DNA from: Novosphingobium resinovorum
GTDB taxonomy: Bacteria > Pseudomonadota > Alphaproteobacteria > Sphingomonadales > Sphingomonadaceae
Direction of reading: 5' to 3'
DNA length: 64,000 nucleotides
NCBI RefSeq assembly: GCF_027922145.1
Contig: NZ_BSFC01000015.1
Span: forward strand, 1 to 64,000
The translations under genes were made by a program, and so were the position numbers. Every line of letters starts with the position of its first letter. Position 1 is the first letter of the stretch. This document shows positions 17,010 to 26,063 of this stretch, piece after piece. A model generated the notes under the pieces. That model was given only the letters and a program-made list of their open reading frames with translations. It searched no databases and was not told the DNA's origin.

Positions 17010-17520
17010 TCACCATATTGCTACTTGGCGCTTCAGTTGAATTCGCGGCTCCCGAACGGTCGGAAAGCGCGAGGTCGAGGCGTGCGTCAACGCTCCAACC
17101 CCAATCACTATCACAGTCACCAGAACAAGGAGCGCTGCGGGCGCCAGTAACCAAATGAGCTGAGGCATTGACCCCCTCGGCAAGGATAGCCAACCAGCGC
17201 GATGGCGCGCAAATACAGATGGATAGGGCACGACATCAGGTGCGTGGGCCCGTCATAGAAAACGGATAAGAACATCTCGAAGATGGCGGTCACGAATTCC
17301 GCCAGCATCAGGCCGGGTGGCAATAGGTCTGTCTGCCCGATCAACTAGCGCGGCAACACCCGCAATCCCAGCACCACGAGCGCCGGTGCATGATCCTGCT
17401 ATTGGGCAATGGTGGAATATGTAAAGCCAGCAAAGGTCCATCATGGCGTTGGTAAAGGCCATCGCGCGGATCAGGCCTGGGGCGAACACACGGCCGGCGT
17501 GGCGGATCATTGCAACAAAG
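17010..17520 (-). pseudogene. Decayed membrane-protein gene, possibly opgH (mdoH) 3' part
   Basis: The 750 bases between the MFS gene and the siderophore receptor hold no intact gene. On the minus strand, three frames in succession encode membrane-like pieces: VFAPGLIRAMAFTNAMMDLCW, then LLPPGLMLAEFVTAIFEMF, then QLIWLLAPAALLVLVTVIVI. Their order and spacing resemble the C-terminal membrane segments of the glucan glucosyltransferase OpgH, but the match is weak and from memory. Several stops and frame changes separate them. Bases 16859-17009 hold no feature I can name. Confidence 0.3.
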
Positions 17521-17555
17521 TAGAAATCTAAGGGGAATCCGCGAAATCCGTTGCA

Positions 17556-17574
17556 ATTGCGGATCGATCGCAAT
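17556..17574 (+). promoter_or_regulatory. Fur-box-like palindrome upstream of siderophore receptor
   Basis: ATTGCG-GATCGAT-CGCAAT: two perfect 6-base arms around a 7-base centre, very like the alphaproteobacterial Fur operator that reads roughly ATTGCGAATGATTCGCAAT. A TATAAA lies at 17593-17598, so a bound repressor would block the promoter of the TonB receptor that starts at 17613. This predicts iron-repressed expression. Confidence 0.6.
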
Positions 17575-17612
17575 AGCGGCCCTGCCAAATTGTATAAAGG
17601 GACGCTTACCGC

Positions 17613-19718
17613 ATGATCCGACTTGTATCTCGTGGGCTGTTGTTGGGCACCATGCTGACCTCGGCAACGACAGCGTTCGCTGACGATGAGGGCAGCAAGG
17701 ACACCAGCGTCATCGTCGTGACCGGTGAACGTGAACGCACCATCTCGTCCGCCGGCACCAAGAGCGCGATGCCGATCGCCGAGATTCCGCAGTCGATCAG
17801 CGTGGTAAACTCGGAACAGATTGCGCGTCTGGGGTTGCAGAACCTCAGCCAGGCACTGCGTTTCGTGCCGGGCGTCACCGGCGAACTGCGCGGCTCTAGC
17901 GCCGAAGTCTACGACCTGTTCACGCTGCGCGGTTTCGACGCCTATCAGTACCTTGACGGCCTGCGCGTGTTCTCCAGCCCGACCGGCTACGCGCAGGCGC
18001 AAGTCGATATGTCGCGTCTGGAACGTGTCGAAGTGGTGAAGGGGCCGGCATCAGCACTTTACGGCGCCAGCGGCCCGGGCGGCCTTGTCGCCATGACCAG
18101 CAAGCTGCCGCTCGACAAGGACCTGTATGGCGCTGTCAGCGCCAGCCTTGGCAATTACGATCTCTATCGTCTCGATGCCGATATGGGCGGCAAAGTAGGC
18201 GAAAATATCGGCTATCGCCTCTACGCCAGCGCCAATGGCGCGCATACGCAGCAGACCTGGGGCAAGCGTGAACGCCAGACCGTTTCGGGTGCGGTGACGC
18301 TGGGTCTTGGCGGTCCGACAAGTCTGACCCTGCTCGGCAACTACTCGCATGACCCTTATAATGGCACGTATGGCGGCTTCCCGGCCGTCGGCACGCTGTA
18401 CGACAATCCCAACGGTCAGGTGTCGACGCATTTCGATGCGGGCGAGAAGGACAACCGCATCAAGCGCAACCAGGCCGCCGGAACCTTTATCTTCACGCAT
18501 GATTTCGGCAGCGGCTGGAATTTCCGCTCGTCGGGCCGTTATCAGTACCTCAGCTCGAACTTTGCGCTGGTCTATTCGTCGGGCACCCTGGATGACACCC
18601 AGACCCAGCTAAGCCGTGGCTCCTACGTCGCCGACGAGTCGATGAAAAGCTGGACGTTCGACAACCAGCTGAACGGCACGGTCCAGACCGGCCCTGTCGA
18701 GCATCACGTAATGTTCGGCTTCGACAGCCAGGTGCTGCATTCGCGCGAGGAAGCCGCGTTCGGCACCGCGGATTCGATCGATATCTACAACCCGGTCTAC
18801 GGCCTGACCGCCGTGCCGAAGACGGTGGACGAAGTGGTCGGCGGTGTGCCCAGCTCCTATCCGTATAACAACCGCCAGCGCGGCCTTTATGTGCAGGACG
18901 AAATGGCATTGGGTGGCCTGCGCGTGACCTTGAGCGGTCGCCAGGACTGGACCCGCGTTCACCCGATCGGTTCCGATGCGATCGAGAAGAACAAGTTCAC
19001 CTATCGCATTGGCGGGCTCTACAAGCTGCCCTTCGGCCTTGCACCCTATGTTTCCTACTCGACGTCCTTCCAGCCCCAAGGCAACACGGTGGTCGACGAG
19101 AACGGCAACATCAATGGCTATGCCGACCCGTCCGTGGGCAAGCAGCTGGAGATCGGCGCCAAGTATCAGGTGCCCGGCACCCAGATCCTGGTGACCGGGG
19201 CGTGGTTCGACATCAAGCAGAGCAATGTGCTGGTCTATGTCGCGAATCTGGGCGGCTACCAGCTCAATGGTTCGCAGCGCTCAAGGGGCGTCGAGGTCGA
19301 GGCGACGGCGCCGCTGCCGCACGGTTTCCAGGCCAAGGTGGCCTTCAACCGCCAGTCGGTGCGTGATCAGGACGGCGCTCGCGTTGTCATGGCCGGTCGC
19401 GGCGGCATCACCGGCGATCTCGAATGGGCGCCCAAGGATGGCGCGCTGCAGGGCTTCGCGCTCGGCGGCACGCTGCGTCATGTCGGCCCGGTCGCAACCG
19501 GCGTGGTGGGGCTCAATACCCCCAGCTATACGCTGGTCGATGCGCTGGCCCGGCTGGACGTTGGCACGCTTTTCCCGCGCCTTGGCGGGATGACGCTGTC
19601 GGTCAATGCACAGAACCTGTTCGACAAGAAGTACCTGACGGGCTGCTATGCCGCCTATAGCTGGTGCTGGTACGGCAATCGTCGCACGGTGGTAGCCACG
19701 ATCGGCTATCACTTCTGA
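17613..19718 (+). CDS. TonB-dependent siderophore receptor
   Basis: A 701-residue receptor of the TonB-siderophore (FhuA/FpvA-like) subfamily. The signal peptide ends near TTAFADDE, a VIVVTGERERT TonB box follows, and the plug contains AEIPQSISVVNSEQI, which is diagnostic for siderophore receptors, and VEVVKGPASALYGASGPGG. The C-terminus ends in YHF, the proper terminal aromatic. The last strand has a four-cysteine-like segment (GCYAAYSWCWYGNRR) that is common in this subfamily. The start lies 38 bases after a Fur-like box. It is a single-gene unit ended by a strong terminator. The siderophore is unknown and no biosynthesis genes are present. Confidence 0.93.
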   Translation: MIRLVSRGLLLGTMLTSATTAFADDEGSKDTSVIVVTGERERTISSAGTKSAMPIAEIPQSISVVNSEQIARLGLQNLSQALRFVPGVTGELRGSSAEVYDLFTLRGFDAYQYLDGLRVFSSPTGYAQAQVDMSRLERVEVVKGPASALYGASGPGGLVAMTSKLPLDKDLYGAVSASLGNYDLYRLDADMGGKVGENIGYRLYASANGAHTQQTWGKRERQTVSGAVTLGLGGPTSLTLLGNYSHDPYNGTYGGFPAVGTLYDNPNGQVSTHFDAGEKDNRIKRNQAAGTFIFTHDFGSGWNFRSSGRYQYLSSNFALVYSSGTLDDTQTQLSRGSYVADESMKSWTFDNQLNGTVQTGPVEHHVMFGFDSQVLHSREEAAFGTADSIDIYNPVYGLTAVPKTVDEVVGGVPSSYPYNNRQRGLYVQDEMALGGLRVTLSGRQDWTRVHPIGSDAIEKNKFTYRIGGLYKLPFGLAPYVSYSTSFQPQGNTVVDENGNINGYADPSVGKQLEIGAKYQVPGTQILVTGAWFDIKQSNVLVYVANLGGYQLNGSQRSRGVEVEATAPLPHGFQAKVAFNRQSVRDQDGARVVMAGRGGITGDLEWAPKDGALQGFALGGTLRHVGPVATGVVGLNTPSYTLVDALARLDVGTLFPRLGGMTLSVNAQNLFDKKYLTGCYAAYSWCWYGNRRTVVATIGYHF

Positions 19719-19750
19719 TCGGGTATCAACGGAATTACGACGTAACGAAA

Positions 19751-19797
19751 TGGTCTGCGCCGCGCCTTTAAGGCGGGGCGCAGACCATTTCTGATTT
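19751..19797 (+). terminator. Rho-independent terminator after siderophore receptor
   Basis: A long inverted repeat from 19751 to 19787 (TGGTCTGCGCC-GCGCC, loop TTTAA, then GGCG-GGGCGCAGACCA) with one or two mismatches, followed by TTTCTGATTTT. It begins 33 bases after the receptor stop. Confidence 0.85.
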
Positions 19798-20116
19798 TGG
19801 CCGACTGCGGAACGACCCGTCTTGATCCATCGACAGGTGACAACTGCCATTCCCCGACCAGTTCCCGGTGGGCTTCATTCTCGCTTAGGAGTGCGGGAAG
19901 TGTCGAAACGCTAAAGTTGCCCGCTACGTACAGCGCTTCGAGCCTGATTATAACGGTGAGCGTCTCGTTGATCCGCAACACAAGTCATGTTCTGCTCTTC
20001 GCGCTGCTTTGGGCTGTCTCAGCATGCGGAGGAGGTCTTAGCGGAATTCCGTCAATCGCCACCTGCCGTCGAACGCGCAATCTCCCATGAGTACTAAGGA
20101 CGCTGGGAGATTTTTG
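19798..20116. other. Intergenic: nothing recognised
   Basis: About 320 bases between the terminator and the SDR gene. Short frames on both strands have no recognisable features. Near the end, GGGAG at 20105 serves as ribosome binding site for the SDR at 20117. Confidence 0.5.
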
Positions 20117-20929
20117 ATGCGTTTTCGGAACAAGACAGTGGTGGTGACGGGTGGCGGCTCAGGTATTGGCGAGGCGGCGGTGCGCCGTTTCGCGGCTGAA
20201 GGTGCCCGGGTGGTGGTCGCCGATATCCGGCCCGAGGCGATGGAGCGGGTGCTTGCTGCGATCGGCCCGCAGCGTCACCTCGGCCTTGTCGTCGACATGG
20301 AGGACATGGCCGCGATCGAGCGCATGATCGCCGTTACGCTCACGCGGTTCAGGCGGCTCGACGTGCTGGTAAACAACGCCGGGATGGGCTCGTTCGGGCG
20401 CGTGACCGAGATCGACATGGACCACTGGCGGCAAGTGCAGCGGGTGGACGTGGAATCGGTGTTCTGGGCCAGCCGCCTGGCGATCCCGCATCTGGAGAAA
20501 GTCGGCGGATCGATCGTCAACGTCGCCTCGGCCTCGGGCATGGCGGCGGATTACGGGTTCGCGGCCTATAATGCAGCCAAGGCCGCCGTTCTCAATCTTA
20601 CGCGCGCGATGGCGATCGACCATGCGCCCGCGATCCGCGTCAACGCCGTCAGCCCCGGCCTCACCGCGACCCCGCTTGCCACCGGACTGACCGGCAATGC
20701 CGAAATGATGGCCGCCTACGAGCCGGTGCTGGCGATGGGCCGCCCGGCCGATCCGGGCGAAGTGGCTGCGGCAATTGTCTTCCTCGCCTCGGCCGATGCG
20801 TCCTATGTCAACGGCCACAATCTCGTCGTCGACGGAGGCATGACCGCACACACGGGGCAACCCAACTTCACCAGGCTGCTTGGCGAAAACAGCCATCTGG
20901 TCGAGGCGGAAAGCGCCGTGAAGCGCTGA
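20117..20929 (+). CDS. Short-chain dehydrogenase/reductase (SDR)
   Basis: A 270-residue classical SDR. The cofactor motif TGGGSGIG (residues 11-18), an acidic residue at the end of strand 2 (VVADIRP, favouring NAD), NNAG and the catalytic Ser (VASASG) and Tyr-x-x-x-Lys (YNAAK) are all present. I start it at ATG 20117, preceded by GGGAG, rather than at 20087, because the MRFRNKTVVVTGGG start matches the family. It precedes a TonB receptor by 78 bases, so it may oxidise an alcohol taken up through that receptor. Confidence 0.9.
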   Translation: MRFRNKTVVVTGGGSGIGEAAVRRFAAEGARVVVADIRPEAMERVLAAIGPQRHLGLVVDMEDMAAIERMIAVTLTRFRRLDVLVNNAGMGSFGRVTEIDMDHWRQVQRVDVESVFWASRLAIPHLEKVGGSIVNVASASGMAADYGFAAYNAAKAAVLNLTRAMAIDHAPAIRVNAVSPGLTATPLATGLTGNAEMMAAYEPVLAMGRPADPGEVAAAIVFLASADASYVNGHNLVVDGGMTAHTGQPNFTRLLGENSHLVEAESAVKR

Positions 20930-21007
20930 CGGATTTCCGTCCATCGCCTCCGCCGCAAGGCGGAGGCACAAGGCTAAACAAGTCAAAAAACACTCAGGAG
21001 GGGATTT

Positions 21008-23335
21008 ATGAAACGAGTCTATCGTTGCTCTGCGGCCGTGCTCGCGCTGGTCGTTCCGGTCTTGGCGCATGCCCAGACTTCTCCGACGCCCGCTTCAGCG
21101 CCGGAAGCCGAGCAGGCCGGCATTGCCGATATCGTCGTTACCGCCAACCGCCGCAGCGAGCGGTTGCAAGACGTCGGCGCCTCGATCAGCGCCATCTCGG
21201 GCGATGAACTGAAGTCGCTCGGCGTCAACACCGCGCTCGACGTGGCGAACTTCACGCCCAACATCGAAATCATCCGCAGCTATGCCTCGCCGGGTTTCAA
21301 CACCCAGATCACCATCCGCGGCGTCGGCCAGCCCGATTTCCAAGACACCACCGAGGCGACCGCAACCGCCTACGTCGACGAATTCTACATGATCGGCGCC
21401 GGGCAGGCGGACTTCCTGAGCTTCGACATCGCCCGCACCGAAGTCGCGCGTGGGCCACAGGGCACGGTGCAGGGGCGCAACGCCACGGCGGGCAGTATCA
21501 ACTACTACACCAACCGGCCCAACTTCGACGGCACTTCGGGCCGGGTTTCCGCCACTATCGCGCAGTACGGCACCTTCCGCAGCGACGGCTATCTGAACCT
21601 GCCAGTCAGCAACACGCTGGCGCTGCGCGGCGCGTTTTCCACCGACACCAGCAACGGCTACTTGCGCAACATCAATCCCAATTCGAACTGGCGCAAGGGC
21701 GCGGCGGGCAAGTTTTACGCCGGGCGTCTCCAGGCGCTGTACCAGCCCAATGATCGGCTCTCGCTGTTGCTCAAGGCGGAACTGGGCAGGATGGGGCCGG
21801 TGGCGGGCGGCAATGAAAAGGCCTATCCGGTCGGCCAGATCGCCGGACTGCCGGGTACGTATCCAATCGCGACCGACGCCTATGGGCAGAACCAGCAGAA
21901 CATCGGCGCGGGCGCGACCGACGTGACCAATTCGGACGGAGGCAACGAACTGCAAAGCAAGATGCAGCACTATCTTGCCACGCTGAACTACGATGAGGGC
22001 GACGGGCTTAGCTTCACCGCGCTGGGCGGCTGGTTGCAGACGAAAAAGTACAGCATCGAGGACTGCGACCACACGCCGCTGCCGATCTGCAACTTTTCCA
22101 ACAAGGCGCGTTCACGCCACTGGATGACCGAAGGGCGCGTCAACTGGGACCGTGACGCGCTACGCCTGACGGTGGGGGCGAACTACCTGCGCCATTCCAT
22201 CGTAACCACCTCCGCCTCGCCGCTGTTCTTCGGGGCAAGCGTTACTCCCTTCGGCGACACGCTTTACGGTCAGGCCTTCCGTGACCAGCAGACGCTGAAA
22301 AGCTGGGCGCTTTTCGGGCAGGCGGAATACGACCTTACCAGTCAGCTGACGGTGATCGCGGGCGTGCGTTATACGCATGACGACAAGGTGCTAAACAGCA
22401 TCAACGCGGTGACCAACAGCCTGCCGCTGGACACGCCGCTGCCGATGTCGATCGAGGCGTATGAAGCGCTTCGGCGCCAAATCTTCGCATCACCCGATGC
22501 CAGCTTCACCGAGCTTTCGGTGGCCGCCAACGGCGATCTGGCGCACTTCCGCAAGGGTTTAGTCAACGCCAACGTGCAGTTGAACTACAAGCTGGTGGAC
22601 GATGTGCTGCTCTATGCCAGCTACAAGCGCGGGCAGAAGAGCGGCGGCTTCATCACCGGCAACGTGGCGGGCACCGCGCCAGAGCTGCGCCCGTTTAAGG
22701 AAGAGACGAACAACGCCTTCGAACTGGGCTGGAAGGCGGACCTGATGGGCCGCCAACTGCGCGTCAACGGCGCGGTGTTCTACTATGACTACCGGAATAT
22801 GCAGAACACCAGCCTGATCGGCATCACCAACGTCATCACCAACAACGACGCCAAAGTCTGGGGCGGCGAGATCGAACTGACCGTAAATCCGATGGGCGGC
22901 CTCAGCATTTCGGCCTCGGGCGGCTATGTGCATACGAAGGTGGATGGGATCTACAACCCGACCGGCGCCGTGGCGGTGCTTTCCGACAACCGCCTGCCGC
23001 TCGCCCCGCGCCTGACCGGGAACATCCGCGCGCGGTACGAGTGGGACCAGTTTGACGGCAAGCTGTTCGTGCAGGGCGCGGCGCGGGCGCGGACCTGGAT
23101 GTTCCGCGACAGCCTGAACAACCCCTCGACCAAAATCCCGGGGCTGTTCGTCGCCGATGCGCAGGCGGGTTACACATCCGGCGATGGCGGCTGGTCGCTG
23201 AGCCTTTACGTGAATAACGTGTTCAATACGCGCAGGGCGATCAACCTGTTCGACATCTCGACGGTCGGCAATGGCGGCGAGGTGGTCTACCAAATGCCGC
23301 GTTGGTTCGGCGGGACGGCGACGGTCAACTTCTGA
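21008..23335 (+). CDS. TonB-dependent receptor
   Basis: A 775-residue receptor with signal peptide (cleaved near LAHAQTSP) and TonB-box region DIVVTANRRSERLQDVGAS, the wording typical of the large sphingomonad receptor family for organic substrates. The plug contains TEVARGPQGTVQGRNATAG and the barrel ends MPRWFGGTATVNF with the terminal Phe. AGGAGG lies 8 bases before the start. Neighbours are an SDR upstream and, beyond a terminator, a LuxR-type regulator and the benzaldehyde-lyase-like operon, so it may import the substrate of that operon. Confidence 0.93.
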   Translation: MKRVYRCSAAVLALVVPVLAHAQTSPTPASAPEAEQAGIADIVVTANRRSERLQDVGASISAISGDELKSLGVNTALDVANFTPNIEIIRSYASPGFNTQITIRGVGQPDFQDTTEATATAYVDEFYMIGAGQADFLSFDIARTEVARGPQGTVQGRNATAGSINYYTNRPNFDGTSGRVSATIAQYGTFRSDGYLNLPVSNTLALRGAFSTDTSNGYLRNINPNSNWRKGAAGKFYAGRLQALYQPNDRLSLLLKAELGRMGPVAGGNEKAYPVGQIAGLPGTYPIATDAYGQNQQNIGAGATDVTNSDGGNELQSKMQHYLATLNYDEGDGLSFTALGGWLQTKKYSIEDCDHTPLPICNFSNKARSRHWMTEGRVNWDRDALRLTVGANYLRHSIVTTSASPLFFGASVTPFGDTLYGQAFRDQQTLKSWALFGQAEYDLTSQLTVIAGVRYTHDDKVLNSINAVTNSLPLDTPLPMSIEAYEALRRQIFASPDASFTELSVAANGDLAHFRKGLVNANVQLNYKLVDDVLLYASYKRGQKSGGFITGNVAGTAPELRPFKEETNNAFELGWKADLMGRQLRVNGAVFYYDYRNMQNTSLIGITNVITNNDAKVWGGEIELTVNPMGGLSISASGGYVHTKVDGIYNPTGAVAVLSDNRLPLAPRLTGNIRARYEWDQFDGKLFVQGAARARTWMFRDSLNNPSTKIPGLFVADAQAGYTSGDGGWSLSLYVNNVFNTRRAINLFDISTVGNGGEVVYQMPRWFGGTATVNF

Positions 23336-23339
23336 TACG

Positions 23340-23367
23340 GAAAGGGCGGCCGGCGAGCCGCCCTTTT
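23340..23367 (+). terminator. Rho-independent terminator between convergent genes
   Basis: AAAGGGCGGC, loop CGGCGA, GCCGCCCTTT plus a further T run, starting a few bases after the receptor stop. The stem with A run and T run works on both strands, so it can also stop the convergent LuxR-type gene that ends at 23389. Confidence 0.9.
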
Positions 23368-23388
23368 TGATTGCAGGATCGGGATCCT

Positions 23389-24183
23389 CTACCGCCGCAT
23401 CAGTGCCACCAGCGACGAACGGTTGTGGATCGACAGCTTGGCGTAGATGCGCCGCAGGTGGTTCTCCACGGTATACTCCGAAAGCCCGGTGATGAAGGCG
23501 ATTTCCTTGTTCAGCTTGCCCTCGCACACGAGGTCGGTCACTTCCTGCTCGCGTTTGGAGAGCGGGGTGGCGCTCGCCGCGTCGGTGCGGCGGAAATAGC
23601 TGCTGCGGAAGGTGCTGAGGCCGTTGGCGCGGTCCAGCAGGTCGCGCAACATGTGGCTCGCCACCATGTCCTGAAGGCGCGGGGCAAGCTGATCCAGCTG
23701 CGCCATCGGCACCGAACCGCGATGCTTGGTCGCACGCTTGCGGTGGAAGCCGATCGTCGAATAGACCCCCGGCATCAGCCGCCGGGTCGAGGCGCCGACA
23801 ACGTCGATGCCGTAGTGGTACATGAACTGCCAGTACCGCCCGGATACTTGCGCGATGTTCCCGACCCGCATGTCCGATCCCGCCAGCACGCCATCGTCGT
23901 CCACCCGGTCCGGGCGTTCCTGAAGGCGCGGGTCGGTGAAGGGATCGTCGTGGAACACTGCATTGCTGTGATAGATGTGCTTCACCTCTTCCGAGATGCC
24001 GGTGTGGTAGAGGTAGGACAGCTGCGGCTTGTCTCCCATCCGGTCGCACAGGAATATTGATGCGCTGTCCAGCGCGCATGCCTTCACCACGTGCTGCGTG
24101 AATTCGCAAATATCGCCTGAAAGCCTGGCTTCCATCTCCACGTCGCTCTCCCAGTTCGGTTCCGGTTGTTCGGATACCTGCAT
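23389..24183 (-). CDS. LuxR-family transcriptional regulator
   Basis: About 264 residues. The C-terminal 65 residues are a LuxR/GerE helix-turn-helix: LSKREQEVTDLVCEGKLNKE followed by TVENHLRRIYAKLSIHNRSS. The N-terminal 180 residues look like a sensory domain without a recognised signature (WQFMYHYGIDVVGASTRRL region); no receiver Asp or acyl-homoserine-lactone pocket can be claimed. Start choice is uncertain: I use ATG 24183; ATG 24138 is an alternative, and the frame stays open to 24363, which would overlap the divergent gene. It is divergent from the benzaldehyde-lyase-like operon 160 bases away and is its most likely regulator. Confidence 0.85.
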   Translation of the reverse strand: MQVSEQPEPNWESDVEMEARLSGDICEFTQHVVKACALDSASIFLCDRMGDKPQLSYLYHTGISEEVKHIYHSNAVFHDDPFTDPRLQERPDRVDDDGVLAGSDMRVGNIAQVSGRYWQFMYHYGIDVVGASTRRLMPGVYSTIGFHRKRATKHRGSVPMAQLDQLAPRLQDMVASHMLRDLLDRANGLSTFRSSYFRRTDAASATPLSKREQEVTDLVCEGKLNKEIAFITGLSEYTVENHLRRIYAKLSIHNRSSLVALMRR

Positions 24184-24344
24184 GCCGTCTGCACATTGCG
24201 GCGCGGCCTGGGCGGCGCAGCTTGGGCAGTGTCTTCCATATAGGGAGAACGGCAGGGTTATGAAATAACGGGTTTCCGTCAATCCCCTCCGCGCGCCGCA
24301 CCGCCTAGTCTCCTCCCACACAACGATGAAATGAGGATTCGAGG

Positions 24345-26063
24345 ATGGCGAACGTGCGGGCAAGCAAAGTCGACGGCGGAGCGCTGGTGGCCCGAACGCT
24401 GAAGGAGGCGGGCGTCTCCACGGTCTTCGCGCTGCATGGCGGGCACCTGGACGCGGCCTTCAAGGGCTTTCTCGACGAGGACATCGAGCTGGTCGATGCG
24501 CGCCACGAGGCCTGCTCGGGCCACGCGGCCGAAGGCTGGGCGCGGGTGACCGGGGAGCTTGGCGCGTGCATGATAACTGCCGGGCCGGGCTTCACCAACG
24601 CGCTGACCTGTATGGCCAACGCGCGGCTGGACGGGACGCCGGTGCTGTTCATGGCAGGCGCGCCGCCGCTGCGCGAAGAGGCGCTCAACGTGCTGCAGGG
24701 CGGCGTCGACCAGATCGCGATGGCGACCCCGGTGGTCAAGCACGCGATTCGTATCACCGATCCCGATCGCATCCCCGATCTTCTGGCCAATGCGATCACC
24801 ATTGCCCGCAATGGTCGTCCCGGCCCTGTCTTCGTGGAACTGCCGATCGACGTGATGGCGCGACCCGGCCGCATGCCATCCCCGGTACCACGTCCGGTCG
24901 AGCCGGTCGGCACCGCGCCGCTGCCTGCGCAAGTGGACGAGATCGTCGCGCTGCTGCGCAAGGCGAAGCGTCCGGTCGCGATCTTCGGCAGCCTGGCGCG
25001 CTATCAGGCAAGCGGAGAGCAGGTGCGCCGCTTCGTCGATGCGCTGGGTATTCCCGCCGTGTTCAGCAGCCGCGCGCTTGGCCTCCTGGACCCCGCGCAT
25101 CCCGGCTATGCCCATGATCCCAGCGCCATCGCCGTGGCCACCGCACAGGGCGAACCGGCGGACCTGATCCTGATGATGGGCTCGCGCTTCGGGTTGTTCC
25201 TGGGCGGACGGACCCGCGTTTTCTTCCCCGAGGACGCGCCGATCGTGCAGGTCCATGCCGATGCCGCCGAGTTCGGCCGCATCCACCAGCCTGCCGTCGC
25301 CACCACGGCATCGGTCGGCGCCGTGCTTGATGCCGTGACTGCGGCCTGGACCGATGGCCCCTCCCGCTTCGAAAGCTGGCAGGGCACCATGTGCAAGGCC
25401 GCCGCCGCCGTTGGACAGGAGTTCACGCCCGAAACGCACTCGGGCCAGATCAATCCCTATTTCGCTGCGAAGGCCTCCGTCGAAGGTTCGCCCGAGGGCA
25501 CCACTTACGTGCTCGAAGGCGGCGAGGCGGGGTTGTGGGCGGGTTATCACGCGCGGGTTTCCCACCCCGGCGGGGTGCTGACGTTCGGCCAGCTGGGGGC
25601 GCTTGGCGTTGGGTTCGGGCTCGCCATCGGCGCGGCCTATGCGCGGCCCGGCAAGCCGGTGGTGCAGATATCGGGAGACGGCGCGATCGGCTTCCACCTT
25701 CAGGAATTCGAGACGATGGTGCGCCAGAAGCTGCCGATCGTCACCGTGGTCCTCAACAACTCGTGCTGGGGCCAGTCGCTTCACGGCCAGCAGATCCTGT
25801 ACGGCGAGAACTACAGCTGCATCTCGGTGCTGGGCGATATCCGCTACCATGAGATCGCGCAGGGCTTCGGCTGCTATGGCGAACGGGTGACGACGCTGGA
25901 GGAGATCGGCCCGGCCATCGCGCGCGCCTTCGCCTCGGGCAAGCCAGGGTGCATCGACGTGACGGTTGCCGCCGAAGTCGTCCTGCCGATGACCGCCGCG
26001 ATGCTGGGCGAGGCGCGTGACGACGAGGTGATGGTGCCGTATTACGAGAACATCCAGCTGTGA
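24345..26063 (+). CDS. Benzaldehyde-lyase-like thiamine-diphosphate enzyme
   Basis: A 572-residue ThDP enzyme that resembles Pseudomonas fluorescens benzaldehyde lyase, as I recall that sequence. Its key active-site residues His29, Glu50 and Gln113 correspond at a constant offset of five to H34 (ALHGGHLDAAF), E55 (DARHEACSGHAAEG) and Q118 (NVLQGGVDQIAMA) here. The ThDP motif is SGDGAIGF ending in NNSCWG. The enzyme class cleaves acyloins such as benzoin into two aldehydes, or joins aldehydes. Downstream genes for alcohol dehydrogenase, aldehyde dehydrogenase and acyl-CoA ligase fit cleavage: diol to acyloin, acyloin to aldehydes, aldehydes to acids, acids to CoA esters. 2-hydroxyacyl-CoA or oxalyl-CoA lyase activity is the main alternative. 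Its stop overlaps the next GTG start. Confidence 0.8.
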   Translation: MANVRASKVDGGALVARTLKEAGVSTVFALHGGHLDAAFKGFLDEDIELVDARHEACSGHAAEGWARVTGELGACMITAGPGFTNALTCMANARLDGTPVLFMAGAPPLREEALNVLQGGVDQIAMATPVVKHAIRITDPDRIPDLLANAITIARNGRPGPVFVELPIDVMARPGRMPSPVPRPVEPVGTAPLPAQVDEIVALLRKAKRPVAIFGSLARYQASGEQVRRFVDALGIPAVFSSRALGLLDPAHPGYAHDPSAIAVATAQGEPADLILMMGSRFGLFLGGRTRVFFPEDAPIVQVHADAAEFGRIHQPAVATTASVGAVLDAVTAAWTDGPSRFESWQGTMCKAAAAVGQEFTPETHSGQINPYFAAKASVEGSPEGTTYVLEGGEAGLWAGYHARVSHPGGVLTFGQLGALGVGFGLAIGAAYARPGKPVVQISGDGAIGFHLQEFETMVRQKLPIVTVVLNNSCWGQSLHGQQILYGENYSCISVLGDIRYHEIAQGFGCYGERVTTLEEIGPAIARAFASGKPGCIDVTVAAEVVLPMTAAMLGEARDDEVMVPYYENIQL

